Notes: generated by a model from the letters alone, not told the origin. DNA of 64,000 bases from JBBATK01 sp044228285 (GCA_044228285.1 JBGAVD010000005.1:310001-374000), one strand, 5' to 3'. Positions 28,032-37,621 are shown, counted from the stretch's first letter. Numbers and translations are program-made.

Positions 28032-29237
28032 CTATAAGTCAGAAGACTCGATTTGAACTAGCTTTGGTTCCTCAGCCATTGAAATTTGGCGCCAGTTCGA
28101 TTTGGTCTTCGCCTCGAGTCCCTCTATGAGTTTCAACGTAATCTCATCACACTGGCTATAACCTTTTGCAGTCAAACTCACGCGATCTCCTAGCTCTATG
28201 TACTGCTCCTCCACCATCCACATGGCGGTTTCTCGTACCAGAATATCAATACGAACTCCGAAGTCAAGATCGAATTCGCGAATTCGGATCCCCTGTGCTC
28301 TGAGCTCCAAGAAGCAACGTTCAAACATCCTATCGGAACGTGTTAGGACTTCGCTATTGAGCGTAGGTACGTGACCTGCATTCAGCAGCTCATTGTAACG
28401 GTGTAGGCTGCGGGGATTCCAATACCTTGTGTCACGTATGTACCCGTGAGCAGATGGACCAAAGGCGAGGTACTCTCCCGCCGACCAATAGCACAGATTG
28501 TGTCTGCACTCACGGCCAGCTTTTGCAAAATTCGAAACTTCATACTGCTGGTAGCCGTGCTCTTTGAGATTCTCAATTGCCCATTGGTACATCTGGGTGT
28601 CGGCTTCCTCGCTTTGGGGGGCAACTTCATTCCTGAGAAACTGCGCGTACAACGGTGTTCCTTCCTCATAGATCAAACTATAGGCAGAGAAGTGCTCAGT
28701 TTCGAGAGAGAGTGCTTTCGTAAGAGAATCTTGAAATGTCGAAAGCTGTTGTTCAGGTAAAGCAAACATCATGTCGACGTTGATATTGTCGAATCCTGCT
28801 TTACGAGCATAGTCAACGGCTTCACGAGCCTGATCAGCTGAGTGTATGCGTTCAAGGAATCGAAGTTCATTCTCATCGAACGATTGAACGCCAAAGCTAA
28901 GCCGATTGATTCCAGCGGATCGATACTCTTGCAGACTTTCTAGGCTCACCGTACCTGGATTGCACTCCATCGTCCATTCACAGGATTGTGAGATCTTTAA
29001 CTTCGAATGCAATGCTTCTGTCAGCTTTGCTATCTCACCACCAGTCAACAGCGAAGGCGTCCCACCACCAAAGAAAACTGAATGCACTTCAGGAAAGTCC
29101 TCCTCTGTGCGGAGGGTAATTTCTCTCAAGAGCATCTTAAGAAAGACTTCTCTCTGCTCAAAATTCTCTATTGAGTAGAAATCACAGTAGCTACACTTGT
29201 GTTGACAGAATGGAATGTGCAAATAGACGCCAATCAT
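28032..29237 (-). CDS. hemW: HemW, radical SAM heme chaperone
   Basis: HemN-like radical SAM protein. The cluster motif is CQHKCSYC (Cys11, Cys15, Cys18) right after VYLHIPF, as in HemW. GGGTPSLL, ECNPGT, FGVQSFDENEL and the AYSLIYEEGTPL segment follow, and a HemN_C-like winged-helix end closes the protein. HemW proteins lack the extra N-terminal part of true coproporphyrinogen oxidase HemN, and this one starts straight at the cluster. It therefore probably transfers heme rather than oxidising coproporphyrinogen. It lies 18 bases after the signal peptidase gene on the same strand. Confidence 0.9.
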   Translation of the reverse strand: MIGVYLHIPFCQHKCSYCDFYSIENFEQREVFLKMLLREITLRTEEDFPEVHSVFFGGGTPSLLTGGEIAKLTEALHSKLKISQSCEWTMECNPGTVSLESLQEYRSAGINRLSFGVQSFDENELRFLERIHSADQAREAVDYARKAGFDNINVDMMFALPEQQLSTFQDSLTKALSLETEHFSAYSLIYEEGTPLYAQFLRNEVAPQSEEADTQMYQWAIENLKEHGYQQYEVSNFAKAGRECRHNLCYWSAGEYLAFGPSAHGYIRDTRYWNPRSLHRYNELLNAGHVPTLNSEVLTRSDRMFERCFLELRAQGIRIREFDLDFGVRIDILVRETAMWMVEEQYIELGDRVSLTAKGYSQCDEITLKLIEGLEAKTKSNWRQISMAEEPKLVQIESSDL

Positions 29238-29255
29238 CAGCTCTCCCTTATGAGT

Positions 29256-30131
29256 TCAGTGAACCGCACATGCAATGCGATTCCAACGGATAGAAGACTG
29301 CCCCTGATTGTCTTCTGTACTCTTCGACCAATACACAAAAGAGACATATCCGATCAAATCTTGCTCGGATACATAGCCAAAATACCGAGAGTCGTAGCTA
29401 TCTGCCGAGTTGTCACCCAACACCAGGTAGTAATTATTCTTGAGTGTATAGTCTGGAACTGCGTTGGAGTTGATGTACACAATCCCTTGCGACACCAAAA
29501 GGCTGTTCCCCTCCTTCTCAATAATCTCTCTCCATGTTTCAGCGTTTTCAGCTGAAAGCTCGATTCGTTGAGAAGCATACGGAACCACACCACCATCGCT
29601 TACAAGTCGACGTCTAGCTCTCAGTACTAGATTGACATCAGGAGAGTCGCTAGTGCTCTGTTTTGTGATAGACAGTCTACTCGCTACTACATCAAGCCGA
29701 TCACCTGCTCGAGCAGCAACCCGCTTTACAAAAACGTTGGGATCAGTGCTGGCATTTCCGGGATTGTGCTGCCAGAAAGCGATGACTGTACCAGTGTCCA
29801 CTAAGTCTGAACTGTGAATCTTCTGGTCAGAAGTACTCGCTGAAAGTGCTGCCACTAATCGATTGAACTGGGTTGGAACTTTGTTAATCACCACATAGTC
29901 CCCGGGCAAAAGCGTGGGCTCCATGGAACTTGTGGGAACCATGCAAAAACTTATAACAAAACTGCGAATGAGGATAATGCCGAAGCAGGCAAACAAGAGT
30001 ACAATGAACAAGCGCTGAGGTCTCAATGCGCTCAAGCTCGATGGCGGTGTCGAACCTTCTTGTGCTTTGTTCGACTGCGTAGTCGTTTGTTCAGAATAGT
30101 CTTTCGGCTCACTGTCAACGTCAATACTCAT
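29256..30131 (-). CDS. lepB: Signal peptidase I, copy 1
   Basis: Inner-membrane serine protease that removes signal peptides. A cytoplasmic Ser/Thr/Gln-rich N terminus (about 35 residues) is followed by one membrane helix (LFIVLLFACFGIILIRSFVI). Ser69 is in the box MVPTSSMEPTL, and Lys136 is in FVKRVAARAGDRL. The C-terminal box LGDNSADSYDSRYFG is complete. About 291 residues. A second, diverged copy lies 98 bases upstream on the same strand. Confidence 0.93.
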   Translation of the reverse strand: MSIDVDSEPKDYSEQTTTQSNKAQEGSTPPSSLSALRPQRLFIVLLFACFGIILIRSFVISFCMVPTSSMEPTLLPGDYVVINKVPTQFNRLVAALSASTSDQKIHSSDLVDTGTVIAFWQHNPGNASTDPNVFVKRVAARAGDRLDVVASRLSITKQSTSDSPDVNLVLRARRRLVSDGGVVPYASQRIELSAENAETWREIIEKEGNSLLVSQGIVYINSNAVPDYTLKNNYYLVLGDNSADSYDSRYFGYVSEQDLIGYVSFVYWSKSTEDNQGQSSIRWNRIACAVH

Positions 30132-30228
30132 GAGTTTGTGTACTCAATCAAATAAATTGAACGAAACACGAATAGCCAGTCGGACAAAAAGTGATCAATC
30201 TTGCTGCTATGATAAACCAGACTCACTG

Positions 30229-31194
30229 TTACTCGTTAATGACACGACCTAGTCGTGACCAACGGATGTGTCCGAAACGTTGAAAGAAAGGAATCTCATC
30301 ATCATTGCTTCGACGGTTCTCCATTGACCAGTACACTATCATCGGAGTCCCTACAACGCTTTCTTTTGGAATGAAGCCAAAGTAACGACTATCCATACTA
30401 TTCCATCTGTTATCTCCCATTCCAAAGACATAGTCTCTTTCAACAGTGTAGCTGTTGCTAGCAACACCGTCAATGAGTACCTGCTCATTCTGGCGGCTGA
30501 CCTGGTGCCCCTCTCTTCGTATGAACACATCCCACTGTCCAATGGTACCTAGAGTCAACGGTAGTACGTCGCCTTTTTTAGGTATACGAATAGGTCCATA
30601 GTTGGACCGTGAGTAATTCAATCCTCTTGGAAACGTACGCAGGCGATCATAGTTATCATCTTCTGGACTAAGATGCATGAGTGGATCGTGCTGTGCTTTT
30701 GGTGGCAGTGGGAAAAGAATGCCGTTGACATAGACACTATCGTTCACTATCTGTAGACTGTCTCCAGATACAGCCACACAACGCTTCAAATAATACTGAA
30801 ACTCGTCAGCAACCACTTGTTCGCGATTGCCAGGAAAGATGAAAACAATAACATCACCCTGCCGTGGATCACGAAGAGCCGGTAACTTATAATACGGCAA
30901 TGGCATGTTGATGATGGGTATGATCTGAGGTGTTGACGGACCGAAGATGAACTTGTTAACAAACAGATTCTCACCCGCCAATACCGTCGTTTCCATGGAC
31001 GGTGTTGGAACAAACATCGACGCAAGGGCTAATCCGTTGATAATCGTTACGACAATTATAGCGTTCACAATAGTCTTCACCCATGAGAACAACTTTTGGG
31101 TGCTCGTCATTTTCTGATAGCGTGCCTCTTCCGCTAGACGGCGCTGATGGCGAGATTTCCAATATCTTTTGAGTGGATTAGACTGCTCTTGCAT
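30229..31194 (-). CDS. lepB: Signal peptidase I, copy 2
   Basis: A second type I signal peptidase with a basic N terminus, one membrane helix (TIVNAIIVVTIINGLALAS), Ser66 in FVPTPSMETTV, Lys137 in YLKRCVAVSGDSL, and the box GMGDNRWNSMDSRYFGFIP. The catalytic pair is present, but the serine box has METT in place of the usual MEPT. ATG 31194 is preferred to a TTG four codons upstream. About 321 residues. lepA lies just upstream, as signal peptidase genes often do. Confidence 0.93.
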   Translation of the reverse strand: MQEQSNPLKRYWKSRHQRRLAEEARYQKMTSTQKLFSWVKTIVNAIIVVTIINGLALASMFVPTPSMETTVLAGENLFVNKFIFGPSTPQIIPIINMPLPYYKLPALRDPRQGDVIVFIFPGNREQVVADEFQYYLKRCVAVSGDSLQIVNDSVYVNGILFPLPPKAQHDPLMHLSPEDDNYDRLRTFPRGLNYSRSNYGPIRIPKKGDVLPLTLGTIGQWDVFIRREGHQVSRQNEQVLIDGVASNSYTVERDYVFGMGDNRWNSMDSRYFGFIPKESVVGTPMIVYWSMENRRSNDDEIPFFQRFGHIRWSRLGRVINE

Positions 31195-31233
31195 AGTACG
31201 TGTCAAAAGTTAAATGATTGATCGACCAGGTGC

Positions 31234-33039
31234 TTAATCGTCACCAAGACTCAACACTGCGAGAAATGCTTCTTGAGGTACTTCTACGCGACCAATTTGT
31301 TTCATTCTTTTTTTACCTTCCTTCTGTTTTTCAAGAAGTTTTCTCTTTCGAGAGATGTCTCCACCATAGCACTTCGCCAAAACGTTTTTTCGAGTCGCAG
31401 AAATCGTGTCTCGAGCAATGATCTTCGCTCCAATAGCAGCTTGAATCGCGATCTCGAACATTTGTTTTGGGATAAGCGTTTTAAGCTTCGAGCAGAGCTT
31501 TCGTCCCCACTCATAGGCCTTTTGACGATGCACAATACAAGAAAGTGCATCAACACTCTCGGTGTTGAGGAGAATATCCAGTTTTACTAAGTCCCCTTCT
31601 TTGTAGTCACTGTACTCATAGTCCAAGGATGCGTATCCGCGGGACATAGACTTCAACTTGTCATAAAAGTCAAAAACAACCTCCGCCAAAGGTAGCTCAA
31701 AACTCAAATCAACACGAGTCTCAGTTAGATAGTGTTGACCCAATATCGTACCTCTACGATCCATACAAAGTTTCATGATCGCTCCAACGTGCTCAGTCGG
31801 TGTAATGATCTGAGCTTTGATGAATGGCTCAAGAATCGCATCGATATTGCCTGGAGGAGGCATCTGAGCAGGGTTATCCACCCAGAGTTCTTGACCATCC
31901 GTACGGCGAACCTGATAACGAACGTTCGGAACGGTATTCACAATGGTCTGATTAAACTCTCTCTCCAAGCGTTCTTGCACGATCTCCATATGGAGAAGTC
32001 CTAAGAAACCACAACGGAATCCAAAGCCAAGTGCAGTCGAACTTTCAGGCTCGAAGGAAAGCGCAGAATCGTTCAAGGCAAGCTTCTCGAGTGCTTCGCG
32101 CAAATCTTCAAAGTCATCACTCTCAGCAGGATAAATACCACTGAAAACCATTGGCTTCACTTCACGGAATCCAGAGATCGCCTCGGCGCAAGGATTGTCG
32201 AAACGGGTCACCGTATCGCCAACCTTCGTGTCATGCAGCTTACGAACTCCAGCGGTAAAGTAACCAACATCGCCAGCCTTGAGTATGCCTGTCCGATTCT
32301 CCTTCATGAAGAGAACTCCAACTTCGTCCACCTCATAACTCTGTCCTGCAGCCATAAAGGTGATTTTGTCTTTCTCACGAAGTGTGCCATCGAATACGCG
32401 TACGTTAACAACCACTCCACGGTAGGCGTCATATATAGAATCATAAATCAAAGCGCGCAACGGAGCATTGGGATCTCCCTTTGGAGCGCGTATGCGCTTG
32501 ACAACCGCTTCAAGGATCTCATCGATACCAATACCCGTCTTTGCTGAAGCGAGAATCATGTCTTCTTCTTCGCAGCCTATCAAATCCATCACTTGCTTCT
32601 TTACAGCATCGATTGTCGTCACCGCACTAGGCAAATCGATTTTGTTGATCACAGGAATAATCTCTAGTCCTGCATCAATTGCCAGAAAGAGGTTTGAGAT
32701 CGTTTGTGCTTCAACACCTTGTGTTGCATCAACAACAAGAAGGGCACCCTCGCATGCCGCAAGTGATCGCGAAACTTCGTATGAAAAATCTACGTGTCCT
32801 GGTGTGTCGATCAAGTTGAGCGTATAGAGCTCACCGTCCTGCGCTTTGTAATCCATCTGGATTGCATGGAGCTTAATCGTAATACCACGCTCCTGCTCGA
32901 GCGGATTGTCATCGAGGATTTGATTGTTCGTCATTTCCCGTGCAGTCACCCGACCCGTCTTCATCAAGAGACGATCTGCCAGGGTCGACTTACCGTGGTC
33001 AATGTGAGCAATGATGCAAAAATTTCTTATGTGGTTCAT
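31234..33039 (-). CDS. lepA: LepA (EF4), translation elongation factor 4
   Basis: Ribosome-associated GTPase. From ATG 33039 the protein starts MNHIRNFCIIAHIDHGKSTL with the G1 box. G2/G3 (DTPGHVDF), G4 (NKIDLP) and G5 (SAKTGIGI) follow. The LepA-specific C-terminal domain ends in KRKLLEKQKEGKKRMKQIG. About 601 residues, exactly the family size. An upstream in-frame extension of 39 codons overlaps the divergent PAP2 gene and is not part of the family. It lies 39 bases before the second signal peptidase. Confidence 0.97.
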   Translation of the reverse strand: MNHIRNFCIIAHIDHGKSTLADRLLMKTGRVTAREMTNNQILDDNPLEQERGITIKLHAIQMDYKAQDGELYTLNLIDTPGHVDFSYEVSRSLAACEGALLVVDATQGVEAQTISNLFLAIDAGLEIIPVINKIDLPSAVTTIDAVKKQVMDLIGCEEEDMILASAKTGIGIDEILEAVVKRIRAPKGDPNAPLRALIYDSIYDAYRGVVVNVRVFDGTLREKDKITFMAAGQSYEVDEVGVLFMKENRTGILKAGDVGYFTAGVRKLHDTKVGDTVTRFDNPCAEAISGFREVKPMVFSGIYPAESDDFEDLREALEKLALNDSALSFEPESSTALGFGFRCGFLGLLHMEIVQERLEREFNQTIVNTVPNVRYQVRRTDGQELWVDNPAQMPPPGNIDAILEPFIKAQIITPTEHVGAIMKLCMDRRGTILGQHYLTETRVDLSFELPLAEVVFDFYDKLKSMSRGYASLDYEYSDYKEGDLVKLDILLNTESVDALSCIVHRQKAYEWGRKLCSKLKTLIPKQMFEIAIQAAIGAKIIARDTISATRKNVLAKCYGGDISRKRKLLEKQKEGKKRMKQIGRVEVPQEAFLAVLSLGDD

Positions 33040-33149
33040 TCTTGAGACGAATAGAGCAATGCGAAGGACAAAAAGTACAAGCCACGAAAATACGGAGCAG
33101 AGCTCTTCGCCCGAAGGCCTTTCTTTGGAGCATAGATGTCGTCGGGAAG

Positions 33150-34091
33150 GTGACAAATTCGCGACAGGCAGTAAATTGCGTATTCCACACTTTTCTTTTC
33201 GCCTGTATGAGCTTTTTTGCCTGCATTTTCATGCTCTGTTGCATCTCTGTCTTTGCGGCCGACCAAAGCGACTCGCTGCGCTCAGAAGCTCGTTTAGAGC
33301 CCCTACAGCTCGACACAATCGCTTTAAGCCCTTGGGACCCGATTACCAACCTTCCGGACGACTGGGAACGATTTGGAAGAAATACCTTCCGTTGGGAGAA
33401 TGCCCCGCTCATCGGTGGTATTGCGATTTCGACAATTGCCTCTGTTGTTTACGACAAAGAACTCCTTGATCCGGTTCGCGATCAATATAAAGCCAGTAAG
33501 ACAACAGCATTCCTTATGGATCGAGGTGTAGATATAGGCGATGGTAAGTTCCAGTTCGGTATCGCGGCAGGCTTCGCTCTTTATGGCTGGGCTGCCAAAG
33601 ACAAACACGCCCTCCGAACAGCATCACAAGTATGTGAAGTTATCCTCGCTGCTGGTGGTGTGGTGCAATTGCTGAAACATGTTACAGGAAGAGAGAGTCC
33701 ATTTACCGCAACTCGCCCAACAGGTCGCTGGGTGCTTTTCCCTAACCAGATTGAGTATCATAAACATATACCGCACTATGATGCCTTTCCTTCTGGACAC
33801 GTTTGCACCGCCCTTGCCACGCTCACAGTTGTGATGGAAAACTATCCAGAGGCGACCTGGCTCCCTTATGTTGGGTATCCTGCAGTTGCTTGGCTAGGAT
33901 ACAGTATGGTCGGTCAAGGTATTCATTGGGTCAGCGACTATCCCCTGTCTATCGCTCTTGGCTACACCTTTGGAAAGCTAGTTGCGCACCGAGATCTTTT
34001 CAGCTCAACTTCAAGTAAAACGCAAACACAGATTTTTCCTTTTGTAAACACTAATGGTACTAGCGGTCTCAACATTCAAGTTTCTTGGTAG
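33150..34091 (+). CDS. PAP2-superfamily membrane phosphatase-like protein
   Basis: Acid phosphatase/lipid phosphatase fold. The PSGH box is intact (DAFPSGHVCTAL) and the last motif keeps H and D (GIHWVSDYPL). However, the first motif reads KHVTGRESP where the family has KX6RP, and the third reads YSMVGQGIH where the family has SRX5H. Two phosphate-contacting arginines are therefore replaced. I believe this pattern marks a subfamily in Bacteroidota, but I cannot check it. A hydrophobic N-terminal segment (about residues 12-35) is a signal peptide or anchor. The start is uncertain: GTG 33150 or ATG 33207. Reading further upstream would enter lepA's start region. Possible roles are undecaprenyl-pyrophosphate or lipid A dephosphorylation. 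Confidence 0.75.
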   Translation: MTNSRQAVNCVFHTFLFACMSFFACIFMLCCISVFAADQSDSLRSEARLEPLQLDTIALSPWDPITNLPDDWERFGRNTFRWENAPLIGGIAISTIASVVYDKELLDPVRDQYKASKTTAFLMDRGVDIGDGKFQFGIAAGFALYGWAAKDKHALRTASQVCEVILAAGGVVQLLKHVTGRESPFTATRPTGRWVLFPNQIEYHKHIPHYDAFPSGHVCTALATLTVVMENYPEATWLPYVGYPAVAWLGYSMVGQGIHWVSDYPLSIALGYTFGKLVAHRDLFSSTSSKTQTQIFPFVNTNGTSGLNIQVSW

Positions 34092-34303
34092 ACTAGGTGC
34101 ACCGCTGTCTACACCGTACGTTGTTCGAGTATCATGGACTTCATCGGTACTCCTTTTGCTAACAACAAGTGTGAAGTGAGGACTGAGTCGTTCAAGCTTC
34201 TTTTTAGTATGCTGTGCAGCTTCGCTGCTCAGCAGTGCACGTACTCGATGATGCCTGTGTGCTCATTGAACATCAACTTTCAGAATTTAATTGGAGCTAC
34301 TTC

Positions 34304-35773
34304 ATGTCGGGTGACATTTCCTCAAACAGTTCATCATCAACTAAAGAAACACTCTATTTTCTTGGTATAGGTGGCAGTGCAATGGGCGCTCTTGCGTGCG
34401 CATGTGCTGAAGAAGGACACCTGGTGTTGGGCTCAGATGCCGGAGTATACTCGCCAATGCGTGAGCAACTCGAAGCAAGAGGTATAGTTTATCACAACAG
34501 TTTCGATGCATCGCACATTAGCGGATTGGACCACGCGACTATCGTCGTGGGCAACGCTGTAAGTCGTGGCAACGTTGAGTTGGAAGCTATACTCGATCAG
34601 CGACTCAACATCCAATCAATGCCAGAAGTTTTACGACGCCTGTTTCTTAAAAAGCACTGTTCTATTGTTGTAAGTGGAACGCATGGAAAAACGACGACAT
34701 CTTCTCTCTGCTCTTGGGTACTGAGCAATGCGCTGGTACCTACTGGTTTCTTTATAGGAGCTGTTACTGGCAATTTTGGAATTGGATGCAGGGCAGTTCC
34801 TCAACACTCAGAGCTGGGTATGTTTGTGAGTGAAGGTGATGAGTATGACACAGCGTACTTTGACAAACGCAGCAAATTTCTCTCATATCGTCCTGATATA
34901 GCAGTCATCAACAATATAGAGTTTGATCATGCAGACATCTTCTCATCAATCGATGACATCAAAAAGTCATTCCGGCTTTTCGCACGCCTAGTACCCGCGT
35001 CTGGCCTGATAGTTGCACTCGATGATGGCTTGCATGTGGCTGATGTCGTCAGTACGGCATTGAGTCCGATTGAAACGTTTGGCTTTGGTTCAACAGCACA
35101 TTGGCGCGCTGTAGACGTGGATTACTCCGAGACCGCAACGCATTTCACAGTGCTTCGAAAAGGATTGATATACGCACGTTTTGAATTAAGAATCGTAGGT
35201 GAGCACAACTTGCTTAACGCTCTTGCGGTAATCGCTGTGGCACACAGAGTTGGTTTGACAGTACAGCAGATTCAAGACGGCTTTCACACCTTCGTGTCGC
35301 CAAAGCGACGACTTGAAGTAATCGGCTCGTTCCACGATGCGGTCGTCATTGATGACTTTGGTCACCACCCCACTGCAATTCGATTGACCATCGGCGGAGC
35401 CAGACAGAAGTACCCTACAAAGCGTATCATCGCCTGCTTTGAGCCTCGCTCAAACACGAGTACTCGTAGCTTTTTCCAAGAGGAGTTTGTCCATGCGTTT
35501 GAAGAAGCTGACGAGGTAATCCTTGGCTGTGTGCATCGTCCTGAGCGTTATGCAGAAACCGATAGGTTGGATAGAGATCAACTAGCTCTTACACTTCGTG
35601 CACATCACAAAACAGTGTTTGTATGTAACCAGACACTATCAACTCAAGCAGATTGGGGGCGCGAGATCCGTGATTACCTTAGCACGCAACAGTTAAGCGA
35701 CGCGGTAATTCTACTACTATCAAATGGAGACTTTGGCTCTCTACGTTCAATCTTATGTGAAGATGCCGGGTAG
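34304..35773 (+). CDS. mpl: Mpl, UDP-MurNAc:L-Ala-D-Glu-meso-DAP ligase
   Basis: Peptidoglycan recycling ligase that attaches the salvaged tripeptide to UDP-N-acetylmuramic acid in the cytoplasm. The N-terminal domain shows FLGIGGSAMGALA; the central ATP site is VVSGTHGKTTTSSL. The block VSEGDEYDTAYFDKRSKFL and NNIEFDHADIF mark Mpl rather than MurC. The C-terminal domain has DDFGHHPTAIRLTI. ATG 34304 gives a normal protein of about 489 residues; a longer frame upstream is not family-like. It implies meso-diaminopimelate in the cell wall, in line with lysA here. Confidence 0.94.
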   Translation: MSGDISSNSSSSTKETLYFLGIGGSAMGALACACAEEGHLVLGSDAGVYSPMREQLEARGIVYHNSFDASHISGLDHATIVVGNAVSRGNVELEAILDQRLNIQSMPEVLRRLFLKKHCSIVVSGTHGKTTTSSLCSWVLSNALVPTGFFIGAVTGNFGIGCRAVPQHSELGMFVSEGDEYDTAYFDKRSKFLSYRPDIAVINNIEFDHADIFSSIDDIKKSFRLFARLVPASGLIVALDDGLHVADVVSTALSPIETFGFGSTAHWRAVDVDYSETATHFTVLRKGLIYARFELRIVGEHNLLNALAVIAVAHRVGLTVQQIQDGFHTFVSPKRRLEVIGSFHDAVVIDDFGHHPTAIRLTIGGARQKYPTKRIIACFEPRSNTSTRSFFQEEFVHAFEEADEVILGCVHRPERYAETDRLDRDQLALTLRAHHKTVFVCNQTLSTQADWGREIRDYLSTQQLSDAVILLLSNGDFGSLRSILCEDAG

Positions 35774-35828
35774 TAGCGCCTTTTCTCAGGTCAGATAGCG
35801 GCGAATCACTATATTTGAATTCTCCACC

Positions 35829-35914
35829 GCCCGGGTGGCGAAATGGCAGACGCACAGGACTTAAAATCCTGAGAGGGCAACCTCGTGCGGGTTCAAGTCC
35901 CGCCCCGGGCACCA
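35829..35914 (+). tRNA. tRNA-Leu(TAA)
   Basis: Acceptor stem GCCCGGG/CCCGGGC, anticodon stem CAGGA/TCCTG with loop CTTAAAA (anticodon TAA), a long variable arm typical of leucine tRNAs, T loop TTCAAGT and an encoded CCA (35912-35914). Confidence 0.96.
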
Positions 35915-35918
35915 CTTC

Positions 35919-36701
35919 TTACAATAAGGACTTTGTCCTTCCCCCGTCCACGCTTAAGTGTATACCAGTTATGTAAGAGGCTTGCTCAGAAGCCAAGAAT
36001 GTCACTGCGTGCGCAATCTCCTCAGGTGTCGCAAATCGCCCTGCAGGAATCTCTGCTAACATGGATTTCTCTACTTCAACTTTGGTTCGCTCAGTGCGAA
36101 GTGCAGTTCTATCAATGATATCTTCAAGTCGTCCAGTGCGTGTTGCACCAGGTAAAACACTGTTCATGGTAATACCGAAGGGTGCGAGCTCTTTGGACCA
36201 AGTTTTAGCCCACGCTGCCGTTGCAGCGCGCGTAGTATTAGATACCCCAAGATTGTCGATCGGCTGTCGTACAGATGTAGAAATGACATTGATGATGCGT
36301 CCATAGCCACGCTGCTTCATATGGGGCAAACACGTCTGAAGTACAAGGTGTCCCGCAATTAACAATCTATTGAGGGCGACATGAAAGTCTGCTGCTTGAG
36401 CAGCTTCCATCGAACCACCTGGAGGTCCGCCAGCATTGTTGACAATAATGTCGATGGGGGCACACGTTGAGATGTGATCTGCGACTCGATCCGCCATTTG
36501 CTGCGGCTCATCCATATCAGCAACAAGATAGAAGTGCGGTCCTCCTACTAAGTCGTGAACAACATTCTCGAGAGCTTCTTTACGCCGTGCACACACGGTT
36601 ACGCGAGCGCCACTCTGGGCAAGAGACTGAGCGATTGAACGGCCGATACCTTCAGATGCACCGCACACGAGTGCATGCTTGTTTGTGAGATCGATAATCA
36701 C
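35919..36701 (-). CDS. Atypical short-chain dehydrogenase/reductase
   Basis: Rossmann-fold SDR with nucleotide motif GASEGIGRSI (TGxxxGxG-like), VNNAGGPPGG, and the PG segment SVLPGATRTGR. The catalytic serine region is INVISTSVRQP, but where the family has YxxxK the sequence reads SNTTR, so both the tyrosine and lysine are missing. I recall this LSN-type variant from other SDRs, but its reaction is not known to me. The start is a GTG whose bases overlap the TGA of the acyltransferase gene, so the two are translationally coupled. It ends 5 bases from tRNA-Leu, tail to tail. FabG-like activity is unlikely given the lost residues. Confidence 0.8.
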   Translation of the reverse strand: MIIDLTNKHALVCGASEGIGRSIAQSLAQSGARVTVCARRKEALENVVHDLVGGPHFYLVADMDEPQQMADRVADHISTCAPIDIIVNNAGGPPGGSMEAAQAADFHVALNRLLIAGHLVLQTCLPHMKQRGYGRIINVISTSVRQPIDNLGVSNTTRAATAAWAKTWSKELAPFGITMNSVLPGATRTGRLEDIIDRTALRTERTKVEVEKSMLAEIPAGRFATPEEIAHAVTFLASEQASYITGIHLSVDGGRTKSLL

Positions 36702-37615
36702 GATTGCTTCCTCTTTGGATAATCACTTGGGTTGTATTTCCATCGCTTGTGTTGCCATGACCACTGTCCAGGACACTTTCGTATATATGCTTCCAGCACG
36801 CTTGTACAGCGCTGTGCAATCATTTGGGTTGCATAAGCATGCGTACGGATGTCATCAATTGGAACCTCTTCAAAGAAGAGCTCATAGGTCCCAGTTTCAG
36901 TACGTCGCGAGAAGGCACTCACAATGATTGTAGAATATCGTAGCGCTAAGGACGCAGGTGCTTCAAAGCAAACAGCTGGACGTCCAAAGAAGTCAACAAA
37001 TACATCTCGATGAGGATCAGCTGCCTGATCTATCAGCATTGCAATGAGACCGTTGCTTTGGACTTGCGAAAGGATGTCCCGAGCAGCACTGTGCATACTA
37101 ACAACACGAGTCCATGAATTTGTTCGGCAACGATTCACAAAGCGATCGACATGAGGATTTCGCTGAGGTTTCGCAATGCAGATTACTGGACGCTTAAGCT
37201 TTAGCGCGAGTCTTTGTATACCCCACTCCCAGTTTCCAGTATGAGCCGAAACAATAATCACCGGGTGCTGCTTCAAACGCTCGCTCTCAAACAACTCAAG
37301 GTTATGGTAACGAAATCGTTGCTCGATCCGCGCGTCATCAAGGTACGGAGTTGCCAACAATTCGAGGAAACACAGCGCAAAATTATAATAGGAATCTTTC
37401 GCTATGCTTGACACATCATTCTCTGAGATCTCGGGAAGACTTTGCCGAATGTTATCGAGCGTAACTCTGTATCTTTCTGCGCTGGCATTTCGCAGGATAA
37501 AGGCAACGAGCCTTGCCAATGTTGGTCGAAAACTGAAACCCACAGCAGCGCTGAGAACGGCTAGAACTCGCACCAACAGGCTAATGCTTCGGTGTGCAAT
37601 GTTCCTTGTGGTCAT
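36698..37615 (-). CDS. LpxL/HtrB-family lysophospholipid or lipid A acyltransferase
   Basis: Inner-membrane acyltransferase of the LpxL/HtrB family, which adds secondary acyl chains to lipid A precursors or related lipids. The catalytic HX4E motif is VSAHTGNWEWGI, and the substrate-side block NGLIAMLIDQAADP plus DVFVDFFGRPAVCFEAP fit the family. The N terminus has a weak hydrophobic segment (LLVRVLAVLSAAVGFSF). About 305 residues. It starts 6 bases after the GWxTD gene and overlaps the SDR gene by 4 bases, so the three form an operon. Whether it acts on lipid A or another lipid is open. Confidence 0.88.
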   Translation of the reverse strand: MTTRNIAHRSISLLVRVLAVLSAAVGFSFRPTLARLVAFILRNASAERYRVTLDNIRQSLPEISENDVSSIAKDSYYNFALCFLELLATPYLDDARIEQRFRYHNLELFESERLKQHPVIIVSAHTGNWEWGIQRLALKLKRPVICIAKPQRNPHVDRFVNRCRTNSWTRVVSMHSAARDILSQVQSNGLIAMLIDQAADPHRDVFVDFFGRPAVCFEAPASLALRYSTIIVSAFSRRTETGTYELFFEEVPIDDIRTHAYATQMIAQRCTSVLEAYIRKCPGQWSWQHKRWKYNPSDYPKRKQS

Positions 37616-37621
37616 GACGAT

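Noticed and set aside
35679..35915. Minus-strand open frame across mpl end and tRNA-Leu beginning MVPGAGLEPARG
   Set aside because: Typical false protein from the antisense of a tRNA gene; overlaps two well-supported genes.
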